From NCBI GenBank assembly GCA_036877525.1, contig JAZGTH010000005.1:8304501-8368500 (forward strand): 64,000 bases of DNA, given 5' to 3'. This DNA is from Chromobotia macracanthus (lineage: Eukaryota; Chordata; Actinopteri; Cypriniformes; Botiidae). Positions within the stretch are counted from its first letter, which is position 1. Each line of letters starts with the position of its first letter. The position numbers and the translations under genes were made by a program. Below, piece by piece: positions 51,891-64,000 of this stretch. Under the pieces are notes generated by a model. That model ran no database searches. It had not been told where the DNA came from and was given only the letters and a program-made list of their open reading frames with translations.

Positions 51891-54630
51891 GCATCCAGAA
51901 AACAGTTTTTCTTTACCCAACCCTTGACTCTCATACCGTGATCATATTAATGAAAGATCACTGTAGTATGACAGTTTTATTGTATCTCCAGGGTCATTGT
52001 CATAGCTGACACATTTTCAATGAATGTTAAGTTAAACACTGAGTAACAATTATGCTGAGGCATAAGGATCTAGGCCTTAATATTAGTTATTCAGCCATAA
52101 AACCCAAGAATGTGCTTGTACATAAAATCACTTTGTTACCCCGATTCTTTACCCCAATATTTATACACAAGTGTGAATGAAAGACAGGTTCAATCTGAGG
52201 ATGCAGGAAATGTCGAATCTAATCCAAGCATGCCAGTCCCTATAAACCTTGTAGTAACTTAAAACTGAATTGAAATACACAAAGAACGAATGCTCGATGA
52301 CTCTATGCACAGAACAATTTGGTTTCCTCTCCAGCTTTTGCTCTTAAAGTGAGACATACAGGCCCCAAACAACAGCTATCATTTAAAGCTGACTGAAACG
52401 AGTTGGTTTCAAAAGCTTTCCTGTTCACCAAAATCTAAAAGGAAAGACACAAGTAATTGAGGTGAGATTGGGAGAAAGGAGGGGGGATCATAGAAAGACA
52501 GCATGGCAGTTTTCTCCTGACATGAGCTGTCTGTAATATAAGGACATGATTTAGGGAGGCATTGCGTCATACATTGATTTCTGCTCCAGTCAAAGTGTGT
52601 GACGAGGAGGACAAATTACCAAGGTGTAGCAAAGACTGTCCGGACCCCTGCACATGCCACAACATTCATCACTGTCAGAAAGGACCAGTTTATACGAAAT
52701 GCAGAAATCATTAATCTGTGGTGGACACAAAGGTTTTCTGTACTGCAAGATAATAAGGATGACAGTGCCTGTCATTGCAAAGTGTTTTATGGAAATCACA
52801 GCGGCCTGCTGTTCATTCATTGCAGTTGTAGAGATGGCACATCAGAGTGGATCGTTCTGTCACGGGTGCTGGTTGGAGGTGCTTGTAGTTAACCACATCC
52901 CCTGAGAAGTCTGACCAGTGTCATTTGTTTTTATTCTCTTTTCTCATTTTCTCTCTCTGACTTAATTTCTCTGTCTCTAAGGGTATATACCCTGTGTCAG
53001 AGTGTGCGAATGTGTGTCTTTATGGACCTTGTTAGGTTGCTATTTGTCTTACCTGTATGGTACACAACCGGCCTCTCTTAGGCATATAGCACTGCTGCCT
53101 GTGTAACTAGGCTGGGGGCTCAGGTTCCCAGTGGCATATTCACAGTGTGTCTGGAGGCTAGTTATCTAGGCTGCTTGTGGCTTTCTTATGATTGGCCCTG
53201 ATAAGCCTGACACTGCTGTAATTTCAAATTCGTAGCCCTATTAGTGGATGCAGAAGTTTTCTTGTTAGCTTGTTTTATTTGCATCATGAATACAGTTGTT
53301 AATTATCTTAATTCCATGTTTATGCATGTGCCACTGTTTAGGTTTGTGAAGAAACAGGCCTCATTAAATTAGTTGCTTGTCCAAGTTTAATTTTTGCTTA
53401 AAAATGTGTATGTTGACCATTCTTGTTAGCCTTTTGTTTGTCCAAACATTTTTTTTCCAAACATTTGCTACAATGGCAACCTTTTTTTTAAGTAAAGCAG
53501 TTTTTAGTAAATCTACTGTAACACATTTTAAAACACATTCTTTACCTCTTTTTAAACTCATGCATTTAATGAAAGTTACTTACTTATTTAGGTCAATTCA
53601 TTACAAAATAAAAGAAAGGATTTCTCACATTTCAGAATGTTTTAGGGGAAAAAGGCCAAATGATGTTCTGGTGACACGTTTAATACAAAATAACCAACAA
53701 ATTGATTTCTTTAAACGCTTTTATCTGTGTTCTAGTTGTGTTGCCCAAATGTTATTTCATAGAATCTTTCATAGCACATAAAGTTTAGAAAAAACGAATA
53801 GCAAACACTCTAAAAGGGACATCAAAAGTAATCTGAATTGGATCTGAAGTGTTTGTATTTCTTTGCCAGAATGTGCTGTCCTTGGACCTTATGAAAAAAT
53901 TGTTTATACCATTGATCCTTGAGGAGCACTGCTGAAATTATAACTTGGCAGCAGAATTCAACAACATTTTGAGTTTACAGTACCTCAATTCTAAGAGCTT
54001 TGTATACTTAGATTCAATACATGTTGTTGGGTCCTTGAGTCATATGTTAGCTGTATTGTGTCAGTGGTTCAACAGAATAATAATTTAATCATTAATAATA
54101 ATAAAAGAATAATAAGAAAATGTTCCTTTGTCTTTTGTTCCAATGGTTATTTTATGTGAATGATCCAAAATAAAAAAGCTAAAAAAAAACCACTAAATCT
54201 ATACCTGTAAGTTCTGTCCTATTAAAACACGGTTAGACATACCTTATTAAAACATTTTGCTGGACATTTTCTGCTCTATATCTTACATTTTAACAGCTGC
54301 ACTACATAAAAAAAGCGAAATCACAATGCATCCAGTAACATTTCTGATGAAACATAGTAAATAAATTCTACCCTCCTTGACTCTGCTAATGCACCTGTTT
54401 TATTGACAGGGGAATGCAGTCGTGTACGTTGACCCACTGTCTCTAGAGAGGAGTAGTTCACTGTGTCCCCTTGTAATGTGGTATTGTGAGGTCGGCTAGA
54501 GAGCAGGCCACTGTCACGCTGATGGGAGGTCAAAGCACAAACACCCCAAGAGAATTTGTGCTTTATGGCTAAGTGTGTTGCACGCTATAAACACTAGCAT
54601 AAAAAACTCAGTAGGCTAAGTGGAGGTCAG

Positions 54631-54646
54631 AACACAGGTGGCGCCA
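54631..54646 (+). promoter_or_regulatory. Candidate CTCF binding site (plus orientation)
   Basis: AACACAGGTGGCGCCA fits the CTCF core at 12 of 16 positions, with all 12 matches contiguous at the right (CAGGTGGCGCCA). It points toward the minus-oriented candidate at 61.4 kb. It is weaker than that site. Confidence 0.33.
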
Positions 54647-56476
54647 CTCAGAGAATGGTGGCCTGGACCAAATCAGCTAAAAGCAAAGAAAAAAACATGA
54701 GTTGTACTAAAATATATACATTTCTAAATAAATACATGTTTCTGTAAGGAGAACTCAAAGGATAACAATTTGGAATCGCAGGCATTTATATACAGTAAGT
54801 CACACTTTTTGACCTGGTCTTTTAAATCGAGTCACTCTGTTCACTTCCCCCTCACCTGAACATGTGTCAGTGCGAGAAGAGGTTTTTCTCTAATAGAGGG
54901 TCTACATAAGAGACAGTTCATGACCCCCATCTGCCTCTAAAACCCGATGGATACTCTTTTAAATCAGAGTAGGTATTGACCTCTATATATCTTGACCTAA
55001 AGAATCACCTTCACTGCTTATGCACCATCTCCAGGGATGTTTTCTAATATTTATCGTTGAATGGCTGCTCAAGAACACCTTTTAAACAAAGTCACATTGT
55101 TTCCACCTTTTTTGTTCCCCAGCATATGCATGTATATGTACTGACATGCAGATAATCTCAGTCATTACTCTCACATTCAGTTATTGCTGTTAAAAATGAA
55201 TACATTTTAAATTAAATTACAATCTCCAGGTGGTAAAGTCAGATGCAGTGGGTGGAGTCAGGCCTCAAAAAGATGTTTATTTAAACAAAATGAAAATAAA
55301 TGTTCATAAAGGGGATTAAAGTGTATATTGGGGAAGATGCTGTCTAAATAAATATGGTTGTATGTCCTCACATTGAGAAAGGGCTCAGGGAGGGTGAAGA
55401 AGTGATAAATTGGTTCGACCCAAATAAGGGGCGGAGTCCCGATGCCAGCACTTACTCCTCCCCCAGTCCATTGGGCGAAACACTACACCCAGCATTGTTC
55501 CTGGACCTTCAAGCCCACCAGCATACATGTACAGGGAAAATACCAGTCTCCTGAGGTAAGGCACACCAAGGATGTAAACGCAGCGGTGAAGAGACACGAT
55601 TATTGTTGGGTGTACCTGGTCACACACTACTAAAGATGGCCTGGCATCTCTCCTTTCCTTGTGGGTGGAGTTGATATCAGAGGAGGTATCCGTTCTGTCT
55701 CACAAGGAAGGAAGCTATACGACAGTTATACGAGTTTGAAACTTCAATATTACACGTGTACATGTATTAAGGATTAATATCCTTATTAATATGTAATAAG
55801 GATAAATTATTATTTATAAAAAAAACTTTTTTAGGTTTGTGTTGTGGCACTAAACTCTATAGAAAATTGTTGCTTTAACTTAGCAGGAAGATTTTAGTTT
55901 AATACTGTAATACAAATATAAACAGACTTCAGCTGAGCATTCACTAAAGAAAAATGCACCTTCCACCCCAATGTACATTCATTGAGGGATACAATCTATT
56001 TAAAACCTTCTTTGTTTTTATTGTTTGGGTCTTCTATCCAGCAGTATACTTCAGAGACAGAGCTGATAGACACATGGAGAGATGAAGAAACATTTTGTTC
56101 CTGCCACAGACTGTGTTAAATGGCAAGCTGCTCCTCACAGCCTTCCGGTGGTAACAGCCAGATCCGTCAAGCCAGGCTGATTGCCACACCGGAAGAGAAT
56201 GACACTGTATGTAATTCCCAACAGGAGAGCACAGAGCAAGGGGCAGTGGATACTCTGACTCTAAGCTCCAGGAGAAATTAATGCCGTAAAGACCCACGAA
56301 ATTGGTCCATCATCTCTAATGTGTCCAACAGAGACAGGACAATTCTGAGTGAATAATAATGTGATTGGCTAGGTGATCATGATCATAATGTTTTTGGACA
56401 AACATTAATGCCCAAAAACTGGTTTTAAATTGTGGGGAGTTCTGAGTTCATGACATTACAATATGTTTACATAATA

Positions 56477-56479
<3 letters not shown>

Positions 56480-56529
<50 letters not shown>
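56480..56529 (+). repeat. (AT)n microsatellite, 50 bases pure
   Basis: An uninterrupted AT run of 50 bases followed by TTAATTCATATATTAAATAT. It can extrude as a cruciform and is likely to be length-variable and error-prone in assembly. Confidence 0.93.
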
Positions 56530-56532
<3 letters not shown>

Positions 56533-56599
56533 ATTCATATATTAAATATACAATATATTTATATTTATATAAGTATATGTTAAAAAAATTCTCATTGGT

Positions 56600-56752
56600 T
56601 TTGTGTTCACACAAATGAAGTCAAAGGGTGCCACTGTTGTTCGGTTACCAACATACTTCAAAATATCTCCTCAGAAGCATAACAGGTTTGGAATGACACA
56701 CGGATGAGTAAATCATGAAACAATTTTATGTTTGGGTAAATTATCCCTTTAA
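56600..56752. mobile_element. Partial copy of the GGGATAGTTCA-type MITE
   Basis: Shared blocks with the 30.8-kb element are GAAGTCAAAGGGTGCCACTG, GTTCGGTTACCAACATACTT, ACAGGTTTGGAATGACA and the right end AATTATCCCTTTAA. The left terminal repeat is missing or unrecognisable, and an (AT)n run lies just to the left. Confidence 0.62.
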
Positions 56753-58759
56753 GTAGGTGCCAACATCAGATTGTGACAGAAAATTAAGAGCCATGTGATT
56801 TAACTAACAGTTGATTATCTAAGTTTGTGAGGACTAAGCAAACCTGAACTCTTAGGCATTGAAATTCTGAGCTGGAGTGAGGTGGCATATGGGATTGCGA
56901 GGCATGTGTTGTTATTATCTCCACCATCATAATCGTGCATTCTTTGGGACAACAGACTGTCATTCACAGGGATAATTTGAGAACGCAGTAAACACTCAAG
57001 AAAATAAAAGCTGTGCACCAGGAGACCATTTCCTTTGTGTGAGTTTATGTGATAGGAGATTAAACAACCAATCCCTGAGTTTACAGATGATTAATACATC
57101 TGTACAATTATGCATCTCATAGATTCACTATAATCAGTGGGTATGAAAGAAAGTATTCAGATGATGAAAATGTCAATTGGAAAAAAACAGAATTGTAAAA
57201 ATAATTAGATAATCAAAATCCTCCTAAAAATTAATTATGTATTAACACACAGAACATTAAACTCTACAACAATGTTTCATGCAAAAGAACATTATGCCAC
57301 CACAGATATAATTACAGTCGTCACATAAAGCACCAGACAGTCATAATGTTGGGCTAATTGATCTATTCATTAGTTCTCTTCAGGAGGTATCAGTGAGGCA
57401 CCAATATCAATGGACAGGGCTGTTTTGGTAAGGTCTCTTTCTAGTTTTATCTACGCTATTATCTGGTTGAAAGGCAGATTTTTGTATTATTAATCAGGGA
57501 ACTGCTTGTGAGGTTCTAAATTTAAAGCGAAATGCAAAGCCTTTATAAATGAACGGTGCTGTAATCTCTTTTGCCATTCTGGGTATTGCTTTCTTATGCT
57601 TGAAATACTTTCCAGTAATCAGAAATGTACTGTGGAAAAACATGTTTAGTTAATGATTCCTTAGCAGCTTGAGTATCCTAACTCTACTACAGATTATAAT
57701 CCTGGCATAAAATGATCTTTTAATGGTTTAATTGTGACTCCATTATGAAAGCAAAAGACTTTCATTATTGATGTTGTTACAGTTTTAATGATTAATGATT
57801 CCAATGATCGTTTTGCCAGAATTATTGACACATTTAAACTCAGAAGGAGACTGAATTATTCAGATGCGGAACGAAAATAATTTAAAACCCATTTTGCTGA
57901 AAATATGTTTGCCAATGGAAAAAAGTAACAAGTAATTAAATTTCACGTCAGTTATTTTTGTTGCGCATACTTTAAAAGGCTCTCTGTATTTCCTGTTCAT
58001 TATCCACATTGCCTGGAGAAAGAAAGTGTTTTGAACAGTGGTTTGTAGAATTTTGATGGCGCCATGTGGAAAAGTGAATTTAAAACAGAGCTCTATTCAT
58101 TTCCAACAGAACAGAATGTAAAAATGAATAGGGCTTGAGAGCAAGATAAGTCTTTCATTGTCAGAGTAGATCTATCTAAATTAAATCAGTGTATTCATTG
58201 GAAAATTCTTGTTGAAATGTGGAATGTGACATTTTCCTGCTTTATAATAGCATGTTTCTAAGTTGGTGAGAACCGATCATGAATACAAAGTAGAGAGACA
58301 TGGAAATGAAACAGTCTCCCATGTCCAAGCAAAATGACTCTCTTGTGTTATGAGACACTTGAAGTTTGAAAGAACATTTTGCTGTTATAGCAGCTTAGCC
58401 AAGATGGCTTACTTGTATTGATTTCACTATAGATATCACAGTGATTTCACTAACAACAAGCATAACTGAATGAAAGAAGACTGGCTAGAGGAACTAATGC
58501 ATTTACAAATGTTTGATAACAGAGAAAAACTTTAATAGAGCTGACACACTGTCTCCAACTCACCTCCCACTGGTTTTCACCTGTACAGCTGGAGGTTGAT
58601 GGTAAACCTAGCATGACCGCATCACTACCATCTGTCCTCCACAGTTATATTAAACCATTGGGTTATTTTAATAGTGAAAACTTCTTTGTATTTAGCCCAA
58701 TGCTGACAGTCACATATTTTGTATTTTTTACCTTACAAAAATTAGCCTTTCTTTTATTA

Positions 58760-58920
58760 TGGTAAAAGTGTAGTAACCATTTTTTTGCCGCATTGATTCC
58801 CATTTATATAACCACAGTTTCACTACAAATACCATGGTAAAACTATGGTTGCTGTGGCCAAACCATGGTTAACTTGTGGTAACCATGGTTTAAATATGGA
58901 AACCATTTTTTTTGGTGTAG
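58760..58920. repeat. ACCATGG-palindrome repeat, probable MITE relic
   Basis: The stretch holds repeated complementary words: TACCATGGTAAAACTATGGTT, AACCATGGTTAAC and GTAACCATGGTTTAAA, each near-palindromic, between outer blocks GTAACCATTTTTTT and AAACCATTTTTTTTGG. This ACCATGGTTT word is frequent in fish intronic repeats. It could fold into several stem-loops. The boundaries are approximate. Confidence 0.5.
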
Positions 58921-61364
58921 ACCGTAATAAAACCGAGATTAAGGGTTGGAACAGTGGTTAGTACCAATGGTTAACACTTTTTACTTGTTTTTCGCTACCC
59001 TGTTTAATGGTCCATGTTTGCCTGGCACGTCACCTTTGTGTTTGAAACCTCAAACATTGATATGTAGGAGACATTATGCTCTACTCTAAAGTCTAAGAAC
59101 AAAGAAGTTTATACATTGCTAGTCAGGTCATAATTTGTTACTCCTCTTTGATGATAGAATTATCAAAGGTCACAATCCCTTTGAAAAAAAGTCCCTTTTT
59201 TACCCCTCTCTCTTCAGAATAGACGCCCACTGCATAACAAAAGATTCCAGACAGGAAAAATTAAAACCTTCTTCCGCACAGATGCTGTTGGTGTCATTCA
59301 AGGCCTGTAATTGGCTGGTTGAATGACTTATATTAAAGCAAAAGATGAAATCATTGAAATGTTATGATGGTTTCTACTTTGGCACAAAAGACAATCTCTC
59401 ACTGAGGTCAAGGAATTTCTGTCATATTGCTGATGGCACATTATAGTTTTGAACATGATATATGCTGTCACACTATTCAACACCACACCCACCCAGATGA
59501 AAAAACACTAGTATACTGCAACACAAAGTAACCAAATAGAACAGACTGGATACAAAGGCTTACAAGCAGCTTCGTAAAGATATAAATCACTGTCTGTCAA
59601 CCTGTTTTATTACCTTTACTGCAAGCACAAGTCATATCAAAACAGCTGCCCATCACAGGTGTTAGCTGGAGCTGGTATTTCACACCCTTTGCATTATTAA
59701 CCAAACTGATGTTGTTTTCCACATGGACTGTCACCACAATCCGTTTCTGTCTTTACTGGTTTAAGGTGAGAAGTCTTGCGTAATACATGTGGCTATCAGT
59801 GATAGATACCAAACTTACTATGAGATGAGTACAGCAGATCTGGGGTTTTAGAATGAAATAGGCTCACACTAATAACCTAACCCTTAATGCAATGGGGCTC
59901 AAGTCATCATGATAATTTAATGCAATCTCTTAATAACAGGAATTTAGCAAATGAGCAGGTGAAACAATAGACCTCATGTTGTCATTTATGAGACAGGATC
60001 GTGGCAGTATCAGTGTCAACTTTGCCCCGGTTTAATTGCCTCATTGGATTATTAAAACTGTACATTTAAAAACAAGCCATACATTTGGGGTTAATAAAAG
60101 GTTTTCAGAAATGTAAAAAATGAGCAAAGATATTGTAAACTTACAGATTTTACCTTTGATTTTGTAATATACAGAATAACAGGCTGAGGATTAATAGAAA
60201 ATTAGGATAAACAGTAAATACTTCAGAATAACAAAGTAAGAAGAAATGTTTTAAACTGGGGTAAAACTACTCTACCACCCCAAACCCATTTATTGGCACA
60301 GTTTGAGTAATTATTTTCTTGAGTTATATTTTATTTAAAACTAGGGGACCAGTACAAAAACCTCCTTTTCATTATAATGCTTGTGAACCTGTGGTTGGGG
60401 AATTTTAGATGGCCTTTCGGTGGTTGTTAATGTTCATTTTTACATGGACCCTATTGCCATATATTATTTAAAAACCAACGTGTGGGTAGAAAGATTTTAA
60501 TATTATAACATCAGGATCTATGTGTTTCCAAGCTTTTTGGTTTTAATTGTTGAAAGGTTTAAGGTCCTACATATTCAGCTGAGAGGTTCAAATTTAGACC
60601 GCAAAGCTTTGGATTGTAATTACCTTAAAATTTGGTTTTCATAAGTTAGAATAAAACTGTGAGTGTTGTGCAAATAGATACACTATCCAAAATGAGCAGT
60701 GTTTATGAAAGTTTATGTAAACACATACAGCACAGAAGAGCAGAATGTTTAGGAGTTAATTGGAAGGTCCTGGTTAGTGAGCATATCGGCACCCACATCC
60801 AAGTTATTAAAAGTTTAGTGCTTAACTTTAAACATTTATTAATGAACTGCGAACTCTGTCCATATACATTCTGTTCCCGTTTTTACACTGTTGTCTCTTA
60901 ATTCCATTGACCGATAGTGATTTATCATTCCCTGTTGACTGGTGACATCTGTGTGCATGTCAGCATAACCTCAGGCAATGGCAACAGCTCGGTCAGTTTG
61001 CAAGCAGGACATATGAAACATTTATCTCATAAATCCAATCAGATGAGAGAACAAACAGAATGTCCAAACACAGGAAAGACTAAATTAGTATGCCAGTTCA
61101 ATAATAGCATGTTGTCCTTTTGTAGATACCTCCACACAATGTGCTTCACCAATGAGCATTAACCAGCTTTCAGCAAAGAGGAGAAACCAGTAATGTAACC
61201 ACATTATTTTTATATACGAAATGATTAAGGGCCAACAGAGAGAACTTGGCCAACACACCCCATCTCTTTCAGAAGAAACACCATGGGATTTTTAATGACC
61301 ACAGAAAGTAAGGACCTTGATTTGACACCTTTACTATAGTGTGTCATTAAGATCCACAAAGGTT

Positions 61365-61380
61365 GAGCACCCCCTGCTGG
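61365..61380 (-). promoter_or_regulatory. Candidate CTCF binding site (minus orientation)
   Basis: On the minus strand CCAGCAGGGGGTGCTC fits the vertebrate CTCF core consensus (CCASYAGRKGGCRSYA) at 14 of 16 positions. CTCF marks loop anchors and domain boundaries. Occupancy cannot be judged from sequence. Confidence 0.45.
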
Positions 61381-62489
61381 CCTTACCAACACCTCGTCTA
61401 ACAGCTTTGGTTAGGAGGTCTCCCATGCAGGTATTGCACAGAATAAACCCAGCTTAGTTGCAGAGGAGGTCCAGCACACACTCATGCATCTCCACCACGT
61501 TACACGTCAACCCTGTTCTGCAGAAACCCAGAATGAACACCGCACACCTTCAATAAACCTCTTTGTTGCGCATTTTTCCACCACACCACCCCTTCCACAA
61601 GACAGGCATAGACGCAAGCTGGACGCAGATCCCTTCCGTGTTTAAGTATCGTTATGCATCCTTTTGTAAATGAGCTAGTAAGTCGGGGAACATTCAGAGC
61701 TGGCAGAATTCCCCCGTCAGTCATCTGTCGTTTTTCACTATACTAAAGACCCACGGTCCATTTTCCATCTGCCTCTCGGAGTCCTCATACAGAACAATGA
61801 GTCCCAAAAGCGTACAGTATGATAATGTAAATGCACATTTCTCCGCTGTTATGACAAAGCAATTGTAAACAAATAAAGCGGGCTCGTATGGGTGCCTTGG
61901 GAACATCTCCGTGCAGCTGGATGCTCGGGCTGCGTCTGCGGCAACCAGTGGTACTGCGCTCGGGCATCGTGTGATGTTTTCTCACGGGCTTTCCCGGAAC
62001 CTTCGTCCGCCAGCATTGTTTATCCTACTCTCGCCGTTTTCTCTTTATTGTTATGTTTCTCTCCGGTTTAAGTGCCTGCCTTCCACTGTCTGTTTCTTTT
62101 TATCTTCTCAAATCCCTCGCCGGTCTTGAGGACTTTGGAAATCTCGCTTCAGATAGGCCATTTAATTAAAATCATAATTAAAGATGATCTAATCAAGAGG
62201 ACGCACCTGCCGCACTTCAGACAGTGAGCGCTGGATGTATTACAGTTGCAGGTGTTAAGTGGGAACTTCTTGTTAATTGGTTTTTAAAGCGCTTTGAGAG
62301 CATCTCGCAGCTTTCTATAGACTTGCTTATATCTTGCTTACATTGTGCATTTAAGATTGCACTGGAGGGCACAAAGTAACATACATCAAGTGCATAAGCG
62401 GTGAAATGCTCTATACATGGGATGAGGGAAGCGACAAATACAAGGTGATAATAAGAATAATTTGAAATACATATACAGTGTGTCTGTGT

Positions 62490-62529
62490 GTATATATATA
62501 TATATATATATTGAGAGAGAGAGAGAGAG
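62490..62529 (+). repeat. Compound (TA)n-(GA)n microsatellite
   Basis: About 22 bases of TA are joined through TT to about 17 bases of GA, preceded by a short GTGTCTGTGTG stretch. It generates a minus-strand frame rich in Ile/Tyr and Ser/Leu that is not a gene. Confidence 0.9.
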
Positions 62530-64000
62530 GAACAGACAAAGATAGAAAGTAAATAAATAAGTCAAATGTCTCATATATTGCTACAGATTTTGGAAGTTCG
62601 GTGAGATGTACCAACAGGTTTGTTCTGCTGATTTGTTAACAGCATTATATCCATGAATTACAAAATCAAAATGTTTAATCATGGCAATAACCAGAGCACA
62701 TAACTTTGACCTTGAGATTTCAACAGAAGCTTCCTATAAACCCTCTCATTCAGCATAACGTTTTCCAGTCAGCAAGCTGGTAATTGAATGGCCTCACATT
62801 TCTGTCACAGCAACCTCTAAAAACATACCCTCAGCGTTAAAACGGTTGAATGGGACGGATGTGGGACGGTTGAAATGGTTGGTACACCCATCTGCGGAAT
62901 TAAGATTGGATTTCTGAAGCATACTTCTCTGTTATCAACATTTATTACTGCTATTTATTAAACTGAGTGTGAACATGATAAAACTATACATGTAATTCCA
63001 GCCTTATATAACCAGACATTTTTAAAAGGAACTCTTTTTAAAAGGAAGCTGTTTCTTCTCAACTACCCAACACAATTACACATCAAAATAACACAGCAAT
63101 TACAGATGTACCCGGTTAAATCAGATACTGAATCATTTTTTTGTGGAGCGCTGCATATGTTTAATTTAAGGACAACAAAAGACAGTAAAGAACTGCTAAC
63201 AATAGACAACAGACCATGGCTTACTAATGATGTTAAATTAATGGGAAAATCTTTATACTCTACATGTCAGTATTCACCTTAATAAATGTCATATGATTAA
63301 ACAAAAATGATTAAATTTCTTATCCCTGTTTTATTAACTTTGAATTTAAGCCCCTCAGCTGTGCTCGACTCATTTTAATGATCACCTTCAGCAATTATCT
63401 AAAAACTTGTGCCATCTCTACTAGTCAATTAGGCTACTGCTACAAAAACATCCCTGCGCTTCCCTGAACTCAAATTATAAGTGGATATTTGTTATAATCT
63501 TGAAGCTATGTATGTTCAGTACAATTTCCTACATGTTCACACTCTTCAAAACACATAATTGGCCAAGTGCGGCAGCGGGTGAAACCTTATTTGGATCTCA
63601 CAGCAGTGGCTTTATATGAATTTTCTTCGGTATGAAGTTGATCTACTAGAAAGTTGAGGTTGATCACCATCACTGAAAAAGCTTTGACAGTAATTAACAG
63701 AACTCATATTAAGCTTTTTTACTGTGAAACCACTGCACAATATTTAAAGTGCATTTACGAAATGATTTTATTTCATCATCAGTTCTCTGTTAGTATTTGA
63801 TTATGGTAAAAATACAGATACGTGGGGGCTCTTACACAGGCAATACACAGGCAAACTCCAACATAGTGGTGGTGACCTTTATACCTGCAAGCACTCCTGT
63901 TTGCAGATTCTAGTGCTGCAGAAATTATATACTTCAGCTTTAACACATTTCAAAATATAACATCAATCACAGGTTGACAATACAGTTGAAATTTAGTGTA

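Larger units (their letters stand above)
48450..64000. other. 5' flanking / intergenic sequence, no gene recognised
   Basis: The longest open frame here is 134 codons (53377-53781, plus strand), low-complexity and rich in Phe and Leu, with no recognisable domain. The stretch holds the CpG-rich patch at about 50.9-51.6 kb, two candidate CTCF sites, an (AT)n run at 56.5 kb, a partial MITE at 56.6 kb, an ACCATGG-palindrome element at 58.8 kb and a compound microsatellite at 62.5 kb. The rest is unremarkable AT-rich single-copy-looking DNA in which I see nothing specific. A far-upstream non-coding exon of the same gene cannot be excluded. Confidence 0.45.

Noticed and set aside
53377..53781. 134-codon Phe/Leu-rich frame that looks membrane-like
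   Set aside because: T-rich DNA in this frame automatically codes for Phe and Leu. There are no consistent transmembrane spacing, start context or family features.
55410..55425. GGTTCGACCC as a tRNA or tRNA-derived SINE B box
   Set aside because: No A box, cloverleaf or poly-A tail lies at the right spacing on either strand.
61911..62129. Frame in a CpG-richer patch, considered as a possible exon of a right-hand gene
   Set aside because: No recognisable protein content and overlapping minus-strand frames of equal quality; no clear splice signals. The CpG patch itself is real but weak.
1..64000. CRISPR arrays, bacterial operons, phage or integrated viral genes
   Set aside because: No regularly spaced direct repeats, gene clusters or recognisable viral or transposase coding sequence were seen. 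The window reads as vertebrate intron and flank.

Overview
The window looks like non-coding DNA from a ray-finned fish, most likely a cyprinid (zebrafish, carp or goldfish group). It is AT-rich, has no long open reading frames and no bacterial-style gene packing. It carries microsatellites and several families of short DNA-transposon relics with terminal inverted repeats. One relic type, with ends reading roughly TTAA..GGATAGTTCA, is one I associate with cyprinid introns. The organism call is inference; no database was searched.

Only one coding segment can be supported. It is a first coding exon on the minus strand (about 47834/47816 down to 47744). It encodes a signal peptide, has a good start context, and ends at a consensus 5' splice site in phase 1. 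This is the usual layout of genes whose second exon begins an immunoglobulin domain. The closest remembered match is the CADM/nectin-like family, CADM1 first, with the IgLON family as the alternative. The exon sits in a CpG-rich stretch (about 47.04-48.13 kb) that is the probable promoter. On this reading bases 1-47743 are the 5' part of a very long first intron, and bases from about 48.2 to 64 kb are 5' flanking sequence.

Layout. 1-5 kb: AT-rich intron with purine microsatellites and one MITE. 5.0-6.1 kb: GC/CpG-richer patch, candidate regulatory element. 6-47 kb: intron with scattered MITEs. The 'GCTGCAATCC' family (about 265 bp) has copies near 1.8, 13.8, 29.6, 34.6 and 44.0 kb. A hAT-like element with a near-perfect 8-bp target duplication lies at 19.8 kb. 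'AGCTGG'-ended elements lie at 25.0 and 41.1 kb, a GGATAGTTCA element at 30.8 kb and an ACTTTACAATAAGG element at 32.4 kb. There is also a C-run cluster at 18.1 kb and a hairpin at 27.8 kb. 47.0-48.2 kb: promoter and exon 1. 48.4 kb: (CT)n tract. 50.9-51.6 kb: second CpG-rich promoter-like patch with a full CRE. 54.6 and 61.4 kb: two candidate CTCF sites pointing toward each other. 56.5 kb: (AT)n. 58.8 kb: palindromic ACCATGG element.

No RNA gene, CRISPR array, intact transposase gene or other complete protein gene was recognised. No new biological system is claimed. The most useful items are the exon/promoter assignment, the mobile-element families and a few candidate regulatory sites.
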